Below are positions 49,124 to 56,611 of a DNA stretch of 64,000 bases, piece by piece (position 1 is the first letter of the stretch; each line of letters begins with the position of its first letter). This DNA is from Arthrobacter sp. StoSoilB19 (GTDB lineage: Bacteria > Actinomycetota > Actinomycetes > Actinomycetales > Micrococcaceae): NCBI RefSeq assembly GCF_019977275.1, contig NZ_AP024650.1, positions 3,906,001 through 3,970,000 on the forward strand, given 5' to 3'. The position numbers and the translations under genes are program-made. The notes below the pieces were generated by a model that searched no databases, was not told where the DNA came from, and worked only from the letters and a program-made list of their open reading frames with translations.

Positions 49124-51047
49124 TGCCGCCCTCGGTGTGGCAGGCCGCAGCCTGCATGTTCGGATTGGCCGGGACATCCAGCACCGGGCTGCGGTCGAAG
49201 AAGCCCTCGGGACGGAGCTTGAAGCCCACGGTGTCCACGGGCATGATGGGCCAGTCCTCCACGCGGGGGAAGTGGGTGAGGCCAAAGGTGTGCCACACCA
49301 CGATGTCCTGCCCGTCGATATCGCGGTCCTGCGCCACGTAGGCCGGCAGGCCCGCTCCCCCGGCGTGCTGGTTCACGAAGTCGCCCGTGGGGTAGCGCTC
49401 GTCCTCGGCGTAGCGGGTGACCCACAGGTCCTTGGTGGCGAACGCGGCCCGGCGGGCGATGGAGGAACCGGGATCCGCCAGCAGGGTGGGCTGGTTGTGG
49501 GAATGCAGCTTGTAGCCCACGGGTTCGCCCAGCCGGTTCCGGGAGTCCGGGTTGGAGATGATCCAGGTCCGGCCGGTGCGCGCGTCGGCCTCCCGGACAC
49601 CCTGTGATTCACGGGCCAGGACGGTGCGCCTGCGGGAGAAGGCATTGCCTCGCTCATTGCCGGGTCCCATGGCCTGGCGGACCACATCCTCCTCCTCCAC
49701 GCGGTTGGTGAACCCGTCGATGGCCATGTCCAGCCGGGCACTGAAGAGGTGCTGATGGAAGGGCGCGCCCAGCCCGGGTGCCAGCTGCGAAATGTTATCC
49801 GAGCCGCCCTCGGGGAAGGCGGACGTGAAGACAATGCCGGTGGCCTTGGCCTCGAATTCGATGGTGCCGTCCAGGTAGAGGTACCAGTAGAAGCCGTAGT
49901 CGTAGTTGCCGATGGTGGTGAAGAAGGAAATGACCAGGCGCCGGTTGCGGCGGGTGTAGGTGACGCCGCTCCAGAGGTCCGAGTGCTTGGAGAGGATGCT
50001 CCAGTCCTCCTCGTGCATGCAGATGCCGTTGCGGATTTCCCGGGGGTTGCCAAAGGCATCGGAGATGACGGGGCTCAGGTAGGTGATCTCGCCCAGGCAG
50101 TCGCAGCCCAGTTCCAGGGAGTTGGCGTACTGGCCCACCAGGTATTCGCCGGTGTCGAAGTAGTTCTGCCAGGACCGGACCGGTGACGGGTCACCGTACG
50201 GGACCACCATCTCGGCGATGGACGCCCGGTTGATGATGGGCCGCTTCCGGCCGCCGTCCTGGAAGGCAAGGTTGTGCAGGACCACGCCTTCGCGGACATC
50301 GAACCCCACATCCACGCTCCACTTTTCCCACTCCACGTGGTTGCCGCCCGTCACCGTGAAGCTGGGCCCCTCCGGCTGGGTAATGCTGATGGGTTTCTGG
50401 GTGGTCCGCAGCGGCCCGGTCAGTTCCGGGTCCGTGTAGTTGCCGTGCTCGGCCGGGATGGGCATCACGCCGAGGTCGATCACCTGGGTGACCTCCTTGC
50501 TGACCACGTCCACATAGGCCACCAGGCCGTCCACGGGGTGCGCCCAGGCGCTGTCCTCCGGGAACTCCTGGACGAATGCCAGCCCGCGCAGAATGCGCCG
50601 GCCCTTCTCCCCGGCATATTCGAAGACACCGGCGGACAGCGGAGCCACGCGGACTTTCTCCACGGCGAGACCGCGGTCCGCCAGCGCCTTGAGCCACCGT
50701 TCATCGGTGGCCAGCAGGGACTCCACCACTTCGAATTCCTCCTCCAGGACCGGCAGTTCGCCGGTCACCGCGGTGTCGAGTTCGACGGCGGAGGCCACCT
50801 TTTGGTGCGTGGCGGAGACAATGACGTCGCGTGGGGCCGCGCCGGAGACGTCGTGGATGAACACACGGAAGCGGCGGTCCGCGGTTTCCGGAGCCGCGCC
50901 GCGGGCGGGATCGAGCAGGCCAAGGTAGGCGATCCTGTGCTGCGGGCCCAGGTGGCCTTCCGCCTGCAGGATGGCCCGAACCTGCAGGATTTCGGCGGCG
51001 GTTGCCAGGCCAAAGGCGGAGACAGTTTCGGTTGGGGCAAGCGTCAT
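49104..51047 (-). CDS. tynA: Copper-containing primary amine oxidase (tyramine/phenylethylamine oxidase)
   Basis: A 647-residue quinoprotein oxidising primary amines to aldehydes with release of ammonia and hydrogen peroxide. Counting from ATG 51047, the TPQ-precursor Tyr is Y382 (TIGNYDYG), the catalytic Asp is D298 (YFDTGEYLVG), and copper ligands are H431 and H433 (HQHLFSARLDM) plus the His in GLTHFPRVEDW. These positions equal the published numbering of Arthrobacter globiformis phenylethylamine oxidase. The C terminus adds a Cys/His tail ACHTEGGSGGSCH. A divergent TetR gene and an operator-like palindrome lie upstream; a membrane protein gene is coupled downstream. No signal peptide. Confidence 0.95.
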   Translation of the reverse strand: MTLAPTETVSAFGLATAAEILQVRAILQAEGHLGPQHRIAYLGLLDPARGAAPETADRRFRVFIHDVSGAAPRDVIVSATHQKVASAVELDTAVTGELPVLEEEFEVVESLLATDERWLKALADRGLAVEKVRVAPLSAGVFEYAGEKGRRILRGLAFVQEFPEDSAWAHPVDGLVAYVDVVSKEVTQVIDLGVMPIPAEHGNYTDPELTGPLRTTQKPISITQPEGPSFTVTGGNHVEWEKWSVDVGFDVREGVVLHNLAFQDGGRKRPIINRASIAEMVVPYGDPSPVRSWQNYFDTGEYLVGQYANSLELGCDCLGEITYLSPVISDAFGNPREIRNGICMHEEDWSILSKHSDLWSGVTYTRRNRRLVISFFTTIGNYDYGFYWYLYLDGTIEFEAKATGIVFTSAFPEGGSDNISQLAPGLGAPFHQHLFSARLDMAIDGFTNRVEEEDVVRQAMGPGNERGNAFSRRRTVLARESQGVREADARTGRTWIISNPDSRNRLGEPVGYKLHSHNQPTLLADPGSSIARRAAFATKDLWVTRYAEDERYPTGDFVNQHAGGAGLPAYVAQDRDIDGQDIVVWHTFGLTHFPRVEDWPIMPVDTVGFKLRPEGFFDRSPVLDVPANPNMQAAACHTEGGSGGSCH

Positions 51048-51087
51048 GGGGGTGAACCTTTGTCCGGGCCGTTTCCGGCCACTGGGT

Positions 51088-51113
51088 TTATTTTCTATAG
51101 TTGTAGAGAATAA
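51088..51113. promoter_or_regulatory. Candidate TetR operator between tynA and tetR genes
   Basis: TTATTTTCTA (51088-51097) and TAGAGAATAA (51104-51113) are inverted repeats with one mismatch around a six-base centre. A TATAGA hexamer (51099-51094, minus strand) that could be the amine oxidase -10 box lies within it. Position between the divergent genes supports an operator. Confidence 0.65.
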
Positions 51114-51171
51114 AGGTCCGTAACATGGCTCACAAGAGGCTGGACCAATATTTTTTCGGGGAGTGGCCGCA

Positions 51172-51777
51172 GTGCCCAAGATTGTTGACCATGACGAGCG
51201 GCGCCTGGAACTGGTGGATGCCACCTGGCGGATCATTGCCCGGCAGGGTCTCGAAGGCGCCACCATGCGGGAGATTGCCATGGAGGCAGGATTCGCCAAC
51301 GGCGCACTGAAACCCTACTTCCCCACCAAGGACACACTGCTGGAGTTCGCATTCAGCCATGTGTTCAACCGCACCAACCAGCGGATTGCAGAGGTCACGC
51401 AGGGCAAGTCCGGCCTCGCCGCACTCCGGGCCTTTTGCCTTGAAGTGCTCCCCCTGGATGAGGAGCGCGTCAACGAGGCACGGATTGTTATCCCGTTCTG
51501 GCAGAGGGCGGTCAACGATGCCGAAAAAGCCGGGATCCACCAGCGCTCCATGGACGAATGGCTGGCCACCATCCGGCGCTACCTGGCGGAGGCGAGGGAC
51601 AGCAGGGACGTGACCGCCGCCGTCGACGACCACATCCTGGCCGGCCAACTTTTGAACATGCTTCTTGGCGCGCAGATTGAGGCTGCCCTTGCGCCGGAGG
51701 GCAGGACGGACTTCGGACACGCCGCCCAGCTTGAGGGCTACCTTGCGCTGCTCGGCAAAAATCCCGCGGGCAAATGA
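51172..51777 (+). CDS. TetR-family regulator (BetI-like)
   Basis: 201 residues. The DNA-binding part is VDHDERRLELVDATWRIIARQGLEGATMREIAMEAGFANGALKPYFPTKDTLLEFA, close to BetI-type repressors. The C-terminal ligand domain is less conserved. I chose GTG 51172 (VPKIVDHDERR), with GGGAG nine bases upstream, over GTG 51163. It is divergent from the amine oxidase gene with a shared dyad between them, so it probably represses amine oxidase expression until an amine or aldehyde is present. Confidence 0.9.
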   Translation: MPKIVDHDERRLELVDATWRIIARQGLEGATMREIAMEAGFANGALKPYFPTKDTLLEFAFSHVFNRTNQRIAEVTQGKSGLAALRAFCLEVLPLDEERVNEARIVIPFWQRAVNDAEKAGIHQRSMDEWLATIRRYLAEARDSRDVTAAVDDHILAGQLLNMLLGAQIEAALAPEGRTDFGHAAQLEGYLALLGKNPAGK

Positions 51778-51862
51778 GCGCCATACTCGAAAGTATGCTT
51801 ACTATTGAGGGGTCAGGTTCTGGTTCACACCGGAGCGAGCACGAACTGTAAGGAGCATCTCC

Positions 51863-52039
51863 ATGGGTTTGGATGACAAGATTGGCAACGCAGCAGAGAA
51901 GCTCGGCGGCAAGGGCAAGGAAGCTGCCGGAAACGCCACAGGCGATGAAAGCCTGAAGGCCGAAGGCCAGACAGACCAGGCAAAGTCGGACCTCAAGCAG
52001 GCCGGCGAGCACGTCAAGGATGCGTTCAAGAAGGATTAA
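51863..52039 (+). CDS. CsbD-family stress protein (58 residues)
   Basis: A small hydrophilic protein, MGLDDKIGNAAEKLGGKGKE at the start, then GNATGDESLKAEGQTDQAK and a Lys-rich end. This is the complete CsbD-like pattern of Gly/Ala/Lys helices. CsbD proteins are abundant under general stress or stationary phase; their function is unknown. TAAGGAG lies eight bases before the ATG. A strong terminator follows 15 bases after the stop, so it is a single-gene unit. Confidence 0.93.
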   Translation: MGLDDKIGNAAEKLGGKGKEAAGNATGDESLKAEGQTDQAKSDLKQAGEHVKDAFKKD

Positions 52040-52053
52040 TCGACGCTCGCGTA

Positions 52054-52085
52054 ATGGGTGCAGCTCCAGCAGGAGCTGCACCCAT
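52054..52085. terminator. Intrinsic terminator after the CsbD gene
   Basis: A perfect 14-bp stem (ATGGGTGCAGCTCC, loop AGCA) ends at 52085 and is followed by TGTCGTTTT. It can serve both the CsbD gene and the convergent DUF1003 gene. Confidence 0.9.
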
Positions 52086-52093
52086 TGTCGTTT

Positions 52094-52531
52094 TCAGGGG
52101 AATTCGGCTCCGGCGCCTTCGGCGGGCGGCCCGTTCCTCATGTCCCGCAGTTCCTGCAGCAGCTTCAACTGTTCGGCATTGATGTTCATGAGCATTTCTA
52201 TCTGCGCCGCCGCCCTCACGTCCGTCTCATAGTCATGCTGCGCCATCGCCGAGGCAATGGCATCCTGGCGCTTGGCCGCGATCAGCAGGATGGCCCCCTG
52301 CAGGCCGGCCAGCATGGACAGGAAAAGGTTCAGGAGGATGTAGGGATAGGGGTCCCACGCACTGGTAGCCAGGACGTAGGAGTTCAGGGCAGCCCACAGC
52401 ATCATGAAAGCCAAAAAGATGCCCACGAAGGGCCAGCTGCCCATCCCGTTCCGGAGGGTGTCCGCGGCCCTTTCGCCGGGGGTGAGCCCTTCCTTGTGCC
52501 GCCGGTGCCAGTTGACTCTGATGTCCGCCAT
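52094..52531 (-). CDS. DUF1003 membrane protein
   Basis: 145 residues. Two central membrane helices (WPFVGIFLAFMMLWAALNSYVL and YPYILLNLFLSMLAGLQGAILLIAA) lie in the DUF1003 context of GERAADTLRNGMGSW before and KRQDAIASAMAQHDYETD after. A C-terminal coiled region (MLMNINAEQLKLLQELRDMR) follows. Function unknown. It precedes nothing on the same strand within 8 bases; the DUF1345 gene upstream may be co-transcribed (36-base gap). Confidence 0.9.
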   Translation of the reverse strand: MADIRVNWHRRHKEGLTPGERAADTLRNGMGSWPFVGIFLAFMMLWAALNSYVLATSAWDPYPYILLNLFLSMLAGLQGAILLIAAKRQDAIASAMAQHDYETDVRAAAQIEMLMNINAEQLKLLQELRDMRNGPPAEGAGAEFP

Positions 52532-52567
52532 GGACCCAGACTATGTCCCGCCAGCCCGGCGGCGCGG

Positions 52568-53242
52568 CTAGTGGATAAGACCCGACACGAGGTTGATGGT
52601 GGTGGCCAGCACGATCGCACCAAGGAGGTAGGACAGCAGTGCCTGCCGCAGGACGGTGGAACGGATGGCGTTGGTTTTGAGGTCGGTATCGGACACCTGG
52701 AACGTCATCCCCACAGTGAAGGCCAGGTAGGCGAAGTCCGCGTACCGGGGAGGGGTCTCCTCGTTGAAATCAATGCCGGTCCCGTCCCGGTAGTAAATGG
52801 CCGCATACCTCAGGGTGAACAGGGTGTGGACCAGGAACCAGGACAAGGCAATGCTGCCCAGGGCCATGGCCACGGTTGCGTCCTTGGTGTAGCCCTGGGC
52901 ATTGGAAGCATCCACCAGGATCAGCCCCACGCCCGCAAAGCTGGCCACCGTGGCCGTGAGCACCAGCGCATCCGAAAAGACCCGGCCCGGGTCCTCACGC
53001 AACGCATGGGCCGCGGTGGCGGCGGGCCCCAGGCGCCCAATGACGATCCACACCCACAGCAGGTACGTCACGGACGCAGCAGCCCAGCCAAGAGCGGGTG
53101 CGTATGCCCAATTGCCCCAAAAGCCCACCAGCAGGGCGGCAGCCAGGCCCACGCCCAGCATCACCAGCATCCTGAGCCGCGAGTGGTGCGCAGGGGAATT
53201 AAAGTTCCGCTTGATGCCCCCGGGGGCAGCTGCTCCGTCCAT
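52568..53242 (-). CDS. DUF1345 membrane protein
   Basis: 224 residues with five to six membrane helices. The segments FSDALVLTATVASFAGVGLILV, LSWFLVHTLFTLRYAAIYY and RYADFAYLAFTVGMTFQVSDTDL are characteristic of DUF1345. Function unknown. ATG 53242 is preceded by AGGA at eight bases; an in-frame ATG 33 bases upstream is possible but less supported. It lies just upstream of the DUF1003 gene on the same strand. Confidence 0.9.
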   Translation of the reverse strand: MDGAAAPGGIKRNFNSPAHHSRLRMLVMLGVGLAAALLVGFWGNWAYAPALGWAAASVTYLLWVWIVIGRLGPAATAAHALREDPGRVFSDALVLTATVASFAGVGLILVDASNAQGYTKDATVAMALGSIALSWFLVHTLFTLRYAAIYYRDGTGIDFNEETPPRYADFAYLAFTVGMTFQVSDTDLKTNAIRSTVLRQALLSYLLGAIVLATTINLVSGLIH

Positions 53243-53334
53243 GGCTCGATCCTGCCACGGGAGGCTGCAGCCCACCTGTGAAGCGCGCGCCGGATTTACC
53301 CAGCGCGGAGCCGCAGTTTTATTTTCGCCAACTG

Positions 53335-53363
53335 TTGAAAAAAGACGGAGCCGGGGTTAATCT
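53335..53363 (+). promoter_or_regulatory. Sigma-70-type promoter of the AraC regulator gene
   Basis: TTGAAA (53335-53340), 17-base spacer, TAATCT (53358-53363). The regulator ATG is 65 bases downstream. Confidence 0.7.
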
Positions 53364-53370
53364 GGACTCA

Positions 53371-53388
53371 CTGTGTCCCACGACACAG
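53371..53388. promoter_or_regulatory. Dyad CTGTGTC-N4-GACACAG at the predicted transcription start
   Basis: Seven-base perfect inverted repeats at 53371-53377 and 53382-53388, starting eight bases after the -10 box. It covers the expected +1 region and could be a repressor site for the AraC-type gene. Confidence 0.55.
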
Positions 53389-53427
53389 CCGGGGGAACGT
53401 CACGCTGCATACGTAACGAGGAACACC

Positions 53428-54399
53428 ATGCCAGCAACAGCTCCAACCCGGGCAACGTCCGGACATGCACCGCAGGACCTTGTTTCCAGGGTGGCCGGCT
53501 CGTTCGACCACTGGAAGCACCTGGTGGCCGAATCCTTCGTGCCCCTCACAGCGCGGACCGACGACGTGGACGGCTTCCGGGGACAGATGCGTTCGCGGGT
53601 GCTGGACCGGATGTCCATCGTTGAAGTCACCGCCAGCTCCCACGAGGTCCACCGCACGCCGGCGTTGATCGCCCAGGCCCACGAGCGCTACTTCAAGCTG
53701 AACCTGCAGCTGGAGGGAACGGGCCTGCTGATCCAGGACAACCGGGAAGCGGTGCTTCACCCCGGGGACCTTGCCATCTACGACACCAACCGGCCCTATA
53801 CCCTCGCCTTCGAGGAACATACCCGGATCATGGTGCTCATGTTTCCCTGCGACGCGCTGTCCCTGCCCACGGATTACGTCGGCCAGCTTGCGGCGGTACG
53901 GATGGGCAGCAGCGGCCTCAGCGGCATTGTGGGCCAGTTCATCCGGCAGCTGTCGTCGAACCTGGATGTCCTGAACGGGCCCAGTGGATCCAGGCTGGCC
54001 ACGAATGCCCTGGACCTGGTGTCCACCATGCTGCATGCGGAAATGGACATCTCCCCGGACAGGATGAAGCCGCAGGCACTCCTGGCCGTGTCGATCCGGG
54101 AGTACATCGAGGCCAACCTCTCCGAGCCGCTGCTGTCACCGGCGGGAATCGCCGCGGCGCACTTCATCTCCACCCGGCACCTGCACAACGTCTTCCACGA
54201 GTCCGGCAGCACAGTTGCCGGCTTCATCCGGAGCCAGCGCCTGGACGGTGCCCGGCGGGACCTTCGGGACCCGCTGCACGCCGGAAAGTCCGTGGGCGCC
54301 GTGGCCGCCGCCTGGGGATTCCTGGACGCCGCCCACTTCAGCCGCACGTTCCGGGACGCGTTCGGGGTCTCCCCCACCCAGTGGCGCCGCGGCGGCTAA
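53428..54399 (+). CDS. AraC-family transcriptional regulator (AraC_binding_2/FeaR-like layout)
   Basis: 323 residues. The N-terminal ligand domain has HPGDLAIYDTNRPYTLAFEEHTRIMVLMFP, the pattern of FeaR-like proteins. The C-terminal AraC DNA-binding domain has IAAAHFISTRHLHNVFHESGSTVAGFIRSQRLDGARRDL and VAAAWGFLDAAHFSRTFRDAFGVSPTQWR. FeaR controls the amine oxidase TynA in Escherichia coli; here the tynA gene is 2.4 kb away and has its own TetR neighbour, so the target is open. GAGGA precedes ATG 53428. Confidence 0.9.
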   Translation: MPATAPTRATSGHAPQDLVSRVAGSFDHWKHLVAESFVPLTARTDDVDGFRGQMRSRVLDRMSIVEVTASSHEVHRTPALIAQAHERYFKLNLQLEGTGLLIQDNREAVLHPGDLAIYDTNRPYTLAFEEHTRIMVLMFPCDALSLPTDYVGQLAAVRMGSSGLSGIVGQFIRQLSSNLDVLNGPSGSRLATNALDLVSTMLHAEMDISPDRMKPQALLAVSIREYIEANLSEPLLSPAGIAAAHFISTRHLHNVFHESGSTVAGFIRSQRLDGARRDLRDPLHAGKSVGAVAAAWGFLDAAHFSRTFRDAFGVSPTQWRRGG

Positions 54400-54455
54400 A
54401 TCAAGCCCTGCTGGAAAAAGCCCTCCCGGATCAAGCCCTGCTAGATCAAGCCCTG
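54400..54455. repeat. Triplicated 12-14-bp repeat at the gdhA 3' end
   Basis: ATCAAGCCCTGC occurs three times (at about 54400, 54430 and 54445). The last copy encodes the C-terminal QGLI of GdhA; the other two lie just beyond its stop, with a related unit (AAGCCCTCC) between. This looks like local tandem duplication of the gene end. Confidence 0.75.
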
Positions 54456-55778
54456 CGCCAACATGGCGTCGGCCACCTTGATGAAGCCGCCGATGTTCGC
54501 GCCGAGCACGTAGTTGCCCGGTTCGCCGTATTCCTCGGCGGTTGCCGCGCACCGGTCGTGGATGCCCACCATGATGTCCGTCAGCCGCGCCTCGGTATGC
54601 TCGAAGGACCACGCGTCCCGGCTGGCGTTCTGCTGCATTTCCAGGGCCGACGTGGCTACCCCTCCCGCATTCGCCGCTTTGCCGGGACCGAAGAGCACCC
54701 CGGCGTCCTGGAACACCGCCACGGCGTCGCGCGTGGACGGCATGTTGGCACCTTCCCCGACGGCCATCAGGCCGCCGCGCACCAGCCGGGCGGCAGCACC
54801 GCCGTCGAGCTCATTCTGGGTGGCGCACGGCAGCGCCACCGAAGCGTCCACGTCCCAGACCGAGCCGCCGTCCACGTAGGCAACGCCCGCCCGCCGCTCG
54901 GCGTAGTCCTTGAGCCGCGCCCGCTGCACTTCCTTCACCTCGCGGAGCAGTCCGACGTCGATGCCCGCCTCATCCACCACATAACCGGAGGAATCGGAGC
55001 AGGCCACCACGGTGGCGCCGAGCGACTGCGCCTTGGCGATGGCGTTGATGGCCACGTTGCCGGATCCGGAGACAACCACGCGCTGGCCATCAAAGGACGT
55101 CCCGCGGGTCCGGAGCATCTGCTCTGTGAAGATCACAGTGCCAAATCCGGTGGCCTCCGGCCGCACCAGTGATCCGCCCCAGGAGATGCCCTTGCCGGTG
55201 AGAACGCCGGACTCATACCGGTTGGTGATCCGCTTGTACTGGCCGAAGAGGTAGCCAATTTCGCGGCCGCCCACACCGATGTCGCCGGCGGGGACGTCGG
55301 TGTATTCGCCGATATGGCGGTAGAGCTCGGTCATGAAGGACTGGCAGAACCTCATGACTTCGGCGTCGCTGCGGCCGCGGGGATCGAAGTCGGAACCGCC
55401 CTTGCCGCCGCCGATGGGCATTCCCGTCAGGGCGTTCTTGAAAATCTGCTCAAAGCCGAGGAACTTGACGATCCCGAGGTATACGGAGGGGTGGAAGCGC
55501 AGGCCTCCCTTGTACGGGCCCAGGGCGGAGTTGAACTCCACCCGGAAGCCGCGGTTGATCCGCACGCGGCCGGAGTCGTCCGTCCAGGGGACCCGGAAGA
55601 TGATCTGGCGCTCGGGCTCGCAGAGGCGCTCCAGGATCGCGGCTTCCAGGAATTCGGGGTGGCGGTCGTGCACCGGGCCCAGGCTTTCAAAGACCTCCAC
55701 CACCGCCTGGTGGAATTCTGTTTCCCCCGGGTTCCGTGCCAGGACGGTGTCCCTAATGGCTTCCAGCCGTGCGTCCAT
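54441..55778 (-). CDS. gdhA: NADP-dependent glutamate dehydrogenase
   Basis: A 445-residue hexameric-type dehydrogenase that makes glutamate from 2-oxoglutarate and ammonia. Substrate residues are in GPYKGGLRFHPSVYLGIVKFLGFEQ and GGGKGGSDFDPRGRSDAEVMRFCQSF. The coenzyme site VVVSGSGNVAINAI and the NADP-type surroundings are clear. A 28-bp dyad lies 60-87 bases upstream of the start. It is the ammonia-assimilating enzyme nearest to the amine oxidases in the window. Confidence 0.95.
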   Translation of the reverse strand: MDARLEAIRDTVLARNPGETEFHQAVVEVFESLGPVHDRHPEFLEAAILERLCEPERQIIFRVPWTDDSGRVRINRGFRVEFNSALGPYKGGLRFHPSVYLGIVKFLGFEQIFKNALTGMPIGGGKGGSDFDPRGRSDAEVMRFCQSFMTELYRHIGEYTDVPAGDIGVGGREIGYLFGQYKRITNRYESGVLTGKGISWGGSLVRPEATGFGTVIFTEQMLRTRGTSFDGQRVVVSGSGNVAINAIAKAQSLGATVVACSDSSGYVVDEAGIDVGLLREVKEVQRARLKDYAERRAGVAYVDGGSVWDVDASVALPCATQNELDGGAAARLVRGGLMAVGEGANMPSTRDAVAVFQDAGVLFGPGKAANAGGVATSALEMQQNASRDAWSFEHTEARLTDIMVGIHDRCAATAEEYGEPGNYVLGANIGGFIKVADAMLAQGLI

Positions 55779-55837
55779 GAACTTTTTCCTTACCGTTGCG
55801 CCGGGGCAGGAGCGGCCGCCAGGCAGGCAACATCGCC

Positions 55838-55865
55838 CCGATAGGTTTACGCTTCAACCTATCGG
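55838..55865. promoter_or_regulatory. 28-bp dyad (10-8-10) upstream of gdhA
   Basis: CCGATAGGTT (55838-55847) and AACCTATCGG (55856-55865) are perfect inverted repeats around an eight-base centre, 60-87 bases before the gdhA start and in the gap to the divergent AmiS/UreI-like gene. Symmetry and AT-rich centre suggest a regulator-binding site rather than a terminator. Confidence 0.6.
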
Positions 55866-55981
55866 ATTGCGACCGGACGCCGTTAGCCGGGCGCCCCCAC
55901 GTGCGATAATCTCCACATTGTGACAGCAACTTTCCGCTATATGAGATTCCATCAGCCGCGTGGCCGGGACAGGATGCCCTG

Positions 55982-56611
55982 ATGCCGTACGTCTGCCTCC
56001 TCCTTTCGGGCGCCGCCCTGCTGGTCAACGGCCTCGCCACCCTTGGGCACCTCCCCCGCCGCGACGCCGCCGTCCTCAGCCTCGTCGTCGGGGGCACCCA
56101 ACTGGCGCTCGGCGTCGTCCAGCTTTCCTCGTCCGGGGACGCTCCGGCGATGCTCATGACGGCCGCCGGCATGTTCCTGTTCGCGGTGACCTACCTGTAC
56201 TCGGGACTGGACCTGCTGCTGGCACTCGGGGGCCGTGGCCTGGGCTGGTTCTGCGGGATGGTGGCATTCTGCGGGCTGGTGCTGGCGGCCGCCTGGCTGA
56301 CCGTTGACCCGCTGCTCGCGGTTCTTTGGCTGTGCTGGTCCGCGCTGTGGGCACTGCTGTTCGCCCGCATGGCCCTCGACGCAGTGCGGCTCGAACCCTT
56401 CACGGGCTGGGCCCTGGTGCTCACCAGCCAGGCGTCGGCCACGGTTCCGGCGCTTCTTGGCCTGGCCAGCCTCTGGCCGGGATCGGACGCCGTAGCGTGG
56501 CTGGCCGCGTTGCTCCTGGCGGGCCTGTTCGTGGCAGCACGCACACTGGCCCGGCGCGGACAGAATGTTCCGCGCCGGGCCAGTGCCGGGAAGTCCCTGC
56601 CGGCTAAGTGA
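55982..56611 (+). CDS. AmiS/UreI family channel-like membrane protein
   Basis: 209 residues with six membrane helices. LLLSGAALLVNGLATLG at the start, FLFAVTYLYSGLDLLLAL in the middle and WLCWSALWALLFARMAL toward the end match the AmiS/UreI family, which conducts urea or short-chain amides. No urease or amidase gene is adjacent; the M20 amidohydrolase 18 kb away is the nearest related enzyme. AGGA lies eight bases before the ATG. Its last eight bases overlap the convergent permease gene. Confidence 0.82.
   Translation: MPYVCLLLSGAALLVNGLATLGHLPRRDAAVLSLVVGGTQLALGVVQLSSSGDAPAMLMTAAGMFLFAVTYLYSGLDLLLALGGRGLGWFCGMVAFCGLVLAAAWLTVDPLLAVLWLCWSALWALLFARMALDAVRLEPFTGWALVLTSQASATVPALLGLASLWPGSDAVAWLAALLLAGLFVAARTLARRGQNVPRRASAGKSLPAK

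Noticed and set aside
51113..51171. Small frame starting at ATG 51125 upstream of the TetR gene
   Set aside because: It overlaps the TetR gene in another frame, has no ribosome site and gives no recognisable product.
55838..55865. Terminator hairpin between gdhA and the AmiS/UreI-like gene
   Set aside because: It lies upstream of both divergent genes and lacks a T-run, so a regulatory site is more likely.
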